The notes under the pieces were generated by a model. The model had not been told where the DNA came from. It made no database searches and was given only the letters and a program-made list of their open reading frames with translations. Below, piece after piece: positions 7,010-11,334 of a stretch of 11,334 nt of DNA. The stretch comes from an uncultured Bacteroidota bacterium (GTDB taxonomy: Bacteria; Bacteroidota; Bacteroidia; Bacteroidales; P3). Location: NCBI GenBank assembly GCA_900546465.1, contig URCX01000054.1:1-11334 (forward strand). Reading direction: 5' to 3'. The position numbers were made by a program, and so were the translations under genes. How positions within the stretch are numbered: the stretch's first letter is position 1; every line of letters starts with the position of its first letter.

Positions 7010-7039
7010 TTGTCTTTGCGATATCGATTGATAAGTTTG
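7010..7039 (+). promoter_or_regulatory. Candidate upstream promoter
   Basis: TTG (7010-7012) lies exactly 19 bases ahead of TAAGTTTG (7032-7039), fitting the Bacteroidota consensus. Only an in-frame 14-codon ORF (ATG 7063) follows directly. Chance matches are possible in this T/G-rich stretch. Confidence 0.3.
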
Positions 7040-7198
7040 CGTTCTGCTTGTTTGAGTCTCTTATGAAAAAAGTGTATCTCCAAGGGTATTGCATGAGATT
7101 AGAATAGAATAAGGGGGAGTAAGGTTGATTGCAATAAAAAGGAATGAGTGTGTAAATGAGGAGATTGGAATTCAAATCGCAAAAAATATAAGGATTTC

Positions 7199-7228
7199 TT
7201 GGCGGTATCAAAAAAAAACATAGCTTTG
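7199..7228 (+). promoter_or_regulatory. Promoter for the small ORF and beta-barrel pair
   Basis: TTG (7199-7201), a 19-base spacer containing an A run, then TAGCTTTG (7221-7228) followed by C. This is a full Bacteroidota consensus match. Transcription would begin near 7235, giving a leader of about 20 bases before ATG 7255. Confidence 0.78.
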
Positions 7229-7254
7229 CAAATACAAATAAAAAATATACAAGA

Positions 7255-7374
7255 ATGAAAAAACAAGTAGTAATTGCATTGCCGTTTTTATCGATGACGG
7301 CTTATTCTGTGGAGACAGAATTTCAAGAGGTAAACAGATTGTATAAATACGTAAATAAGGAGGATAGGGCATGA
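7255..7374 (+). CDS. Small exported or leader peptide, 39 residues
   Basis: ATG 7255 opens a 39-codon frame ending at TGA 7372-7374. The N-terminus, MKKQVVIALPFLSMTAYS, has two lysines and a hydrophobic core and so resembles a short signal peptide. The rest (VETEFQEVNRLYKYVNKEDR and a final A) is polar and charged. It is the first ORF after a strong promoter, and its stop overlaps the ATG of the next gene (ATGA at 7371-7374), which argues for real translation and coupling. No homologue is recognised. It could be a tiny periplasmic protein, a coupling leader peptide, or the remnant of a longer gene whose middle has been lost. Confidence 0.55.
   Translation: MKKQVVIALPFLSMTAYSVETEFQEVNRLYKYVNKEDRA
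7356..7363 (+). promoter_or_regulatory. Strong Shine-Dalgarno before the beta-barrel gene
   Basis: TAAGGAGG lies 7 bases before ATG 7371. It is the only near-perfect Shine-Dalgarno at a supported gene start in this window. It lies inside the small upstream ORF, so ribosomes translating that ORF would pass over it. Confidence 0.75.
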
Positions 7375-7949
7375 AAACCAAATTTGCAGCCATTTGTATG
7401 GCAATACTGTGTTCCATTTCTTTATCGGGACAAAATTCTTCTTCTTTATTCGGACTTAAAAACGTTGCTTCTCCTGCATTGCAAGACGGGGCAGAGGTAT
7501 TTATGGGAACGGGGGTTCGTTATTACGATTTTGACTTCGGCAAAAAAATGCAGTACAACTCAATGCTGTTTGCAGGTATCCGTTTTGCGTTCTTTGAGGA
7601 TTTTCTGTTTCTAAGCTCGGACTTTGGATTTGGATTTTCGCAAGACTACAGGAACTATTTATCAGGATTAAATATGGAATTCACGACTTTGAAGTTCTCC
7701 AAGAGCAGTTTGTATTTGGGAATGCGTTATCAGGTGGATTTTTTGTTTCCTGAAAACGAAAATATTCCGGATTTGGATAAGGCACAAAGTCTTGGTGCGG
7801 TAGTGAGATTCAAGAATAGGGCTTGGGGTTTGGAAGCTCATTATGGTTTTGGATTAAACAAGGAGATGGATTATAAAGGTAATAAAGAACATCTCGGTGT
7901 CTTTACCCTAAGGGCTTATGTAAATCTGCCTGTAGGAAATAATCGGTAG
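7371..7949 (+). CDS. Small outer-membrane or surface beta-barrel-like protein
   Basis: The product is 192 residues with a signal peptide, MKTKFAAICMAILCSISLSG, cleaved near Q21. The mature protein has alternating aromatic/glycine strands (GAEVFMGTGVRYYDFDFG, MLFAGIRFAFFEDFLFLSSD, FGFGFSQDYRNY, SLYLGMRYQVDFLF, AWGLEAHYGFGLN, LGVFTLRAYVNL), consistent with an eight-stranded-type barrel or similar outer-membrane fold. It lacks the terminal Phe seen in the other barrel protein and ends PVGNNR. The start is fixed by the Shine-Dalgarno and the ATGA overlap with the small ORF. I do not recognise a named family, and the function is unknown. It is probably expressed only together with the 39-residue ORF. 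Confidence 0.72.
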   Translation: MKTKFAAICMAILCSISLSGQNSSSLFGLKNVASPALQDGAEVFMGTGVRYYDFDFGKKMQYNSMLFAGIRFAFFEDFLFLSSDFGFGFSQDYRNYLSGLNMEFTTLKFSKSSLYLGMRYQVDFLFPENENIPDLDKAQSLGAVVRFKNRAWGLEAHYGFGLNKEMDYKGNKEHLGVFTLRAYVNLPVGNNR

Positions 7950-7972
7950 ATAGAATGCTGTGATTTTTGAAA

Positions 7973-8012
7973 GAAAGATAGAATGCAAATTACTTGCATT
8001 CTATCTTTTTTA
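7973..8012 (+). terminator. Intrinsic terminator after the beta-barrel gene
   Basis: A perfect 15-bp inverted repeat (arms 7974-7988 and 7994-8008) with a 5-base loop, followed by more T. The arm sequence GATAGAATGC also occurs as a partial direct copy just upstream (7949-7958), immediately after the stop codon. Confidence 0.88.
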
Positions 8013-8072
8013 TGTTCTAAATTCAAGCCGAGAATGTTACTTTGAATGTTGTACTTAAAAAAATAAAGCATG

Positions 8073-8101
8073 AAAAAGGCGTGCCGATACCGGCACGCCT
8101 T
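8073..8101 (-). terminator. Intrinsic terminator after the peptidase gene
   Basis: On the minus strand, AAGGCGUGCCG pairs perfectly with CGGCACGCCUU around a GUAU loop (plus-strand arms 8091-8101 and 8076-8086) and runs into a U tract (plus A run 8073-8077). It lies 24 bases after the stop of the peptidase gene. Confidence 0.88.
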
Positions 8102-8125
8102 ACTATTTGTTGAAGTACTTACTCT

Positions 8126-10702
8126 TTATCTGACAATAAGTGTTTTCATATCCGGTATTTCTCCATTCGGCAAAAGTAATCCTACGGAATAACTGCCGCT
8201 TGCAAGTGCTTGAATATTTATTGTAATACTTGTTTGAGTATTGGTTATCGGAATTGTATTCACTATAATACCCGTGGAACTTACTATTTGAATTAAAGCA
8301 TTACTTACATTATCGGCAAGCCTGTATTCGACATCTATTCTGTCATTCGCCGGATTCGGAGAAAGAGAAACAAGCATACCTCCTCGTACTGCTACGCTGA
8401 CTGTATCATAATCCTTTGCTCCGTCTGCCTCCGCTACCACCTCCAATTTGTACTGTTGTGATGTCATAGGTTGAACGGTTAAATTCATACCCGTCCCAAC
8501 AGTATCTCCATTCACATCATACCATGTATATTGAGCAGGTTCATTTATATTTACAGCAGAAAAACTTACAGCTTGCGACATAAGAACGGATGTATCGTTC
8601 AACGCCAAAGCCTTGAAGTCTCTATCCATATTTTTAATTGCCATATAGTGTTCTCCGCCTATGATTTGGAGTTCCTTATCCCAATAATACAAAGCAATAT
8701 CAAAATCAAATACGCTATCTTGCGGAACACTCTGAGTAAAGAAGCAAACATCCGTTTGAATAGTGTGATGTTCGTCAGGATTCAAATAAAGATTATCCAG
8801 CACCACTTCTCTATCAGTCATCAAGAACATATTATCACTCACCTGTTTGAAGCCGCTTCCCTTGCAACCTGAAACTTTCCATGCATCAAGTAAACCTTCG
8901 TCCAACATCAAATACACATCTGCAAACTTTTCAAGAGGTTCGCCTGCTTTGTTCAAATCGGATTTGTAAGTAAGTCTGAAGAATCGTTTTTCCCTGAACG
9001 GGTTGGAAACCGATACCACTGCACCCTTACTGTAACTGCTCAATACGGATAAATTCTTCCAAGCTACATTATTGTTCCTTTCAACAAAATAAGCCATATC
9101 TCCATTCTCATCATCCTCATTGACTATCTCATTACCATCATGAACTCGTGCCACCAAGCAAAAATGCCACAATTCACTATCGAATTCACTGCAAGACATA
9201 TATCTTTCTGCAACAGGAACCACCCAAGGAACTCTTACCACTATGCTGCTGTTGGCAGCTATTGAAGGGATAGGCACATCTTCATCTATAACATCACCTT
9301 TAAGAACCGCCCTGTCGCAATTAAAGAAATGTTCACCATCCCAACTTGACCTCCAACGCAAATCCGTACCTGCTTTTGCCCAATTCAGATATAATTTTTC
9401 CGTTCCGTTGGAAGGAATATTCTTGTTATTATGTACTCTTACGCAAACATAATACTCTTCACCTCCACGAGGATTATCCACAACATTATTATCGAAATCC
9501 TCTATCCAAATATCCGGACTGTTCCACATACAACCATTCGTATTGCTCGGCTCAACTCCGTTATCCGCTTCTACATCTCGGATATACAAATCTGATTCAT
9601 GTTCTAATATTCCTGAAAGAGATAAAAAAGTTCCTAAGTCTGGATTAAATGGTGCCTTATATTGAGGTGTTTCATTTCTTGTGTCATGAGTTCTAGCATA
9701 TTTGAACGCTTCATCCATTGTAACAAATCCATCATTATTATAATCTGCATTTACCACTGTATGATTGTCTGGTGTAAACCCAGTTACAGCTGATAGCCAG
9801 TGGTAACAAAACTCACTATACAAGTAATTTGTTGATGGCATTCCATAAGCAACTTGATTAGCAGCACAAGAAGTTGATATTACTCTATTATTGCCTTGTA
9901 ACGCAGAGGTATATCCACCACTATAACATTGTACGAGACAAAGATTTATTGATTTTGCATGATTGATTTTATTTATTTCTTGCGCAAATTCAGTTTTTGT
10001 CATCTGTTCTTTATTCCAAAGAGCAATTGTTGATCCACTTCCTCCATGGTCTGTCACAAATACAAATACGTTATCATTTGCAGTAACTCTATTTCTAAGC
10101 GTATTAAAAACTACTGCAATATTACTTTTTGTAGCAGAATACTGGATATCATTTACACCATCTCCATCTAAATCCAATGGATAAGATACTGGTATATTAT
10201 TATAATATGTACCTTTATTATAGCTCGGCTCTGTACTGCTTCCATTGTCCATTATGACAAATATCTTATTTTTGTCATAGTGATAAATATTAACAAGAGT
10301 CTGATATATAGCACGACAATGATTATAATAACGAGGATAATTTTGAAGTTGCTCATATCCTCCACTGATTATAACAGCATATTCATTATTAGATAGATTT
10401 GTGTTTTTCGGTAGTTGTGGTTGTATATTGAAAAAATCTGATTCATCATAGTCTATTATAGGAATGACTTGATGAATTACATCTAGATATGCGTAGTTTG
10501 GAGGTGTCTGCTTATTAGTTACAGTGATATCACCACCAAGAGTGCTAATAAAAATATATTTACAAGGATGCCACCAATCTGCACCAGGCTTTTCATCAAC
10601 AAAGAAAAACCAACTTTCATAAGATGGTGATATAACAAATGTGTCATTTGTTCCTATTTGATACAATGGTTGGAGAGGTGTTTGGGATGCTAAAATTTCC
10701 AC
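8126..10702 (-). CDS. Secreted clan CD (C13-like) cysteine peptidase with EF-hand motif and T9SS sorting domain; 5' end frameshifted
   Basis: The uninterrupted frame begins at GTG 10702 and gives 858 residues, but the natural N-terminus lies in another frame (10690-10827). The caspase-like fold starts near residue 108 (YAVIISGGYEQ). FVTDHGGSGS places the catalytic His at 219, and LCLVQCYSGGY the catalytic Cys at 259, the His-then-Cys order of clan CD. The Y-AVI...NHCRAIYQTL segment resembles C13 (legumain-like) rather than C25 enzymes. Calcium-type motifs are DLDGDGVND (177-185) and a full EF-hand loop DYNNDGFVTMDE (320-331). About 370-520 resembles CARDB-type beta-sandwich modules, 697-775 an Ig/PKD-like module, and 778-858 (SPNPANDRIDVEY...) is a T9SS type A sorting domain. 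Export to the cell surface or medium is inferred. If the frameshift is real, the signal peptide is lost and the gene is silent or frameshift-controlled. Confidence 0.85.
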   Translation of the reverse strand: MEILASQTPLQPLYQIGTNDTFVISPSYESWFFFVDEKPGADWWHPCKYIFISTLGGDITVTNKQTPPNYAYLDVIHQVIPIIDYDESDFFNIQPQLPKNTNLSNNEYAVIISGGYEQLQNYPRYYNHCRAIYQTLVNIYHYDKNKIFVIMDNGSSTEPSYNKGTYYNNIPVSYPLDLDGDGVNDIQYSATKSNIAVVFNTLRNRVTANDNVFVFVTDHGGSGSTIALWNKEQMTKTEFAQEINKINHAKSINLCLVQCYSGGYTSALQGNNRVISTSCAANQVAYGMPSTNYLYSEFCYHWLSAVTGFTPDNHTVVNADYNNDGFVTMDEAFKYARTHDTRNETPQYKAPFNPDLGTFLSLSGILEHESDLYIRDVEADNGVEPSNTNGCMWNSPDIWIEDFDNNVVDNPRGGEEYYVCVRVHNNKNIPSNGTEKLYLNWAKAGTDLRWRSSWDGEHFFNCDRAVLKGDVIDEDVPIPSIAANSSIVVRVPWVVPVAERYMSCSEFDSELWHFCLVARVHDGNEIVNEDDENGDMAYFVERNNNVAWKNLSVLSSYSKGAVVSVSNPFREKRFFRLTYKSDLNKAGEPLEKFADVYLMLDEGLLDAWKVSGCKGSGFKQVSDNMFLMTDREVVLDNLYLNPDEHHTIQTDVCFFTQSVPQDSVFDFDIALYYWDKELQIIGGEHYMAIKNMDRDFKALALNDTSVLMSQAVSFSAVNINEPAQYTWYDVNGDTVGTGMNLTVQPMTSQQYKLEVVAEADGAKDYDTVSVAVRGGMLVSLSPNPANDRIDVEYRLADNVSNALIQIVSSTGIIVNTIPITNTQTSITINIQALASGSYSVGLLLPNGEIPDMKTLIVR

Positions 10703-10827
10703 ACTATCAATTGCTCCATTAAAAATATTTTGTTTAAGAGCTCATATGCTTCATTTCTACTTATCTGAGAATAGCAGGGAATAAATAGTGCGATTAAAAT
10801 TGAAAATATAAAAAACCTTCTTTTCAT
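10690..10827 (-). pseudogene. Out-of-frame 5' end (signal peptide) of the peptidase gene
   Basis: ATG 10827 starts a typical export signal, MKRRFFIFSILIALFIPCYS then Q, followed by ISRNEAYELLNKIF. In this frame the product then stops at TAG 10690-10692 (45 codons). The peptidase frame, which is -1 relative to this one, is open only from a TGA at 10742-10744 onward. Joining the frames near the T5 run (10721-10725) gives NKIF-NGAIDSVEILASQ, a smooth sequence leading into the conserved region. A single lost T (T6 to T5), or an indel nearby, would explain it. The lipoprotein stop is only 12 bases upstream, which supports 10827 as the true start. Confidence 0.75.
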
Positions 10828-10839
10828 AATGCATCAATA

Positions 10840-11274
10840 TTATAGGTTGATAATCTGTTTATAAGGTTCGGGATTGCAATTTTCTATGATTAGAACATAA
10901 CGTCCACTCGGAATATTCTCTATTTGAGCAAAATTATTGATTTCGCACAAACAATCTGCACTTTCCGGTAACCCGAATTCGGTAACTCTAATCGTATCTT
11001 CATTCGTAGAAATCGAAACATTCACAGTTTGAAAACCGCAATTCACCTTCAAATTATAATGTTCAACATATATCACTCCGTTTGAGCATGAAACAGCTAT
11101 AGAATCCGGACTGAAAATATCTTCTGATGAAACACTATCTTCATGAGACAAACATTTGGAATGCCTATTTTCTACCGAAATAGCGTTTTCATCCTTATCA
11201 TTGCAGGCAACAAAACCCAGTACACCTGCAAATAACAATCCGCAAAGGATCGCATATTTACTTCTTATCTTCAT
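10840..11274 (-). CDS. Small cysteine-rich lipoprotein upstream of the peptidase
   Basis: The product is 144 residues. A basic N-terminus and hydrophobic stretch (MKIRSKYAILCGLLFAGVLG) lead to the lipobox FVAC, with lipidated Cys24 followed by NDKDEN, an acidic patch. The mature part is about 120 residues with cysteines at 41, 63, 79, 108, 110 and 133. The pattern SADCLCEINNFAQIENIPSG then RYVLIIENC is a beta-rich C-terminal unit. The last three cysteines and the 'CxC...GrYvl.i..C' layout suggest disulfides and a periplasmic or surface position. It ends 12 bases before the peptidase's signal-peptide ATG, so the two form an operon. Its function is unrecognised; a partner or inhibitor of the peptidase is possible by analogy with other protease-lipoprotein pairs, but nothing in the sequence proves it. 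I see no consensus promoter in the 60 bases remaining upstream. Confidence 0.75.
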   Translation of the reverse strand: MKIRSKYAILCGLLFAGVLGFVACNDKDENAISVENRHSKCLSHEDSVSSEDIFSPDSIAVSCSNGVIYVEHYNLKVNCGFQTVNVSISTNEDTIRVTEFGLPESADCLCEINNFAQIENIPSGRYVLIIENCNPEPYKQIINL

Positions 11275-11334
11275 TTCTATAAATATTATTGTTTTGTTTA
11301 TTTGTTGTGATTGTCCCGTATTGTTATCGGATAA

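Larger units (their letters stand above)
6361..7198. other. AT-rich stretch without a convincing gene
   Basis: About 0.84 kb lies between divergent promoters. Open frames here are short and carry no recognisable motif: a minus-strand frame at 6885-7211 is rich in S, N, P and K with no hydrophobic core, and plus-strand frames are under 40 codons. From about 6690 to 7190 the plus strand is markedly G/T-rich relative to A/C. Contained elements (an 11-base direct repeat, a terminator-like hairpin and a candidate promoter) are listed separately. It could hold a small RNA or be decayed sequence. Confidence 0.6.

Noticed and set aside
6832..7211. Two overlapping minus-strand ORFs of 83 and 108 codons
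   Set aside because: No signal, motif, promoter or plausible composition; they arise from the strand bias of this AT-rich gap.
8126..10702. Assignment of the peptidase to the gingipain family C25
   Set aside because: The His and Cys motifs fit clan CD generally, but the opening 'YAVIISGG...NHCRAIYQTL' layout is closer to C13 (legumain-like); C25 remains a second choice.
1..11334. CRISPR arrays, tRNA or rRNA genes, insertion sequences, phage integrase sites
   Set aside because: I saw no regularly spaced repeats, cloverleaf, rRNA-like stretch, transposase or integrase gene on either strand.

Overview
The window looks like a piece of a Bacteroidota chromosome, most likely Bacteroidales. Three things point there. 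A large secreted peptidase ends in a type IX secretion (T9SS) type A sorting domain. Several promoters fit the Bacteroidota consensus TTG-N19-TAnnTTTG. Nearly all starts lack a Shine-Dalgarno sequence, with one striking exception at 7356-7363. I cannot name a genus or species from the sequence.

Layout. Positions 1-2742 hold a tightly packed plus-strand run: the tail of a protein that resembles a T9SS sorting domain, a class I SAM methyltransferase, a GT9 (heptosyltransferase-like) glycosyltransferase and a GT2 glycosyltransferase. Their ends overlap or nearly touch, which suggests an operon for a surface glycan (LPS, capsule or glycoprotein glycan). Positions 2743-4784 hold fabG (3-oxoacyl-ACP reductase) and a Cys/Met-metabolism PLP enzyme, probably with their own promoter, ending at a perfect 19-bp hairpin. 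On the minus strand, 5136-5969 encodes an outer-membrane beta-barrel protein. Its promoter lies about 360 bases upstream, and the long leader between them contains a large imperfect inverted repeat and a competing hairpin followed by seven U residues. This looks like an attenuator or a separate small RNA. About 0.85 kb (6361-7198) has no convincing gene. Then, on the plus strand, a perfect promoter drives a 39-codon ORF coupled by ATGA overlap to a second small beta-barrel-like protein. Convergent terminators at about 7974-8101 separate it from a minus-strand pair: a small cysteine-rich lipoprotein (10840-11274) followed 12 bases later by a clan CD (C13-like) cysteine peptidase with EF-hand-type calcium motifs and a T9SS C-terminal domain.

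The peptidase reading frame is broken at its 5' end. The signal peptide is encoded from ATG 10827 in one frame, and the rest of the protein lies in the -1 frame. The shift falls somewhere in 10690-10744, most simply at a T5 run. This may be a pseudogene, a sequencing error, or regulated frameshifting.

The best candidates for something undescribed are the structured leader at 6052-6196, the lipoprotein-peptidase pair with its frameshift, and the coupled small ORF with a strong Shine-Dalgarno.
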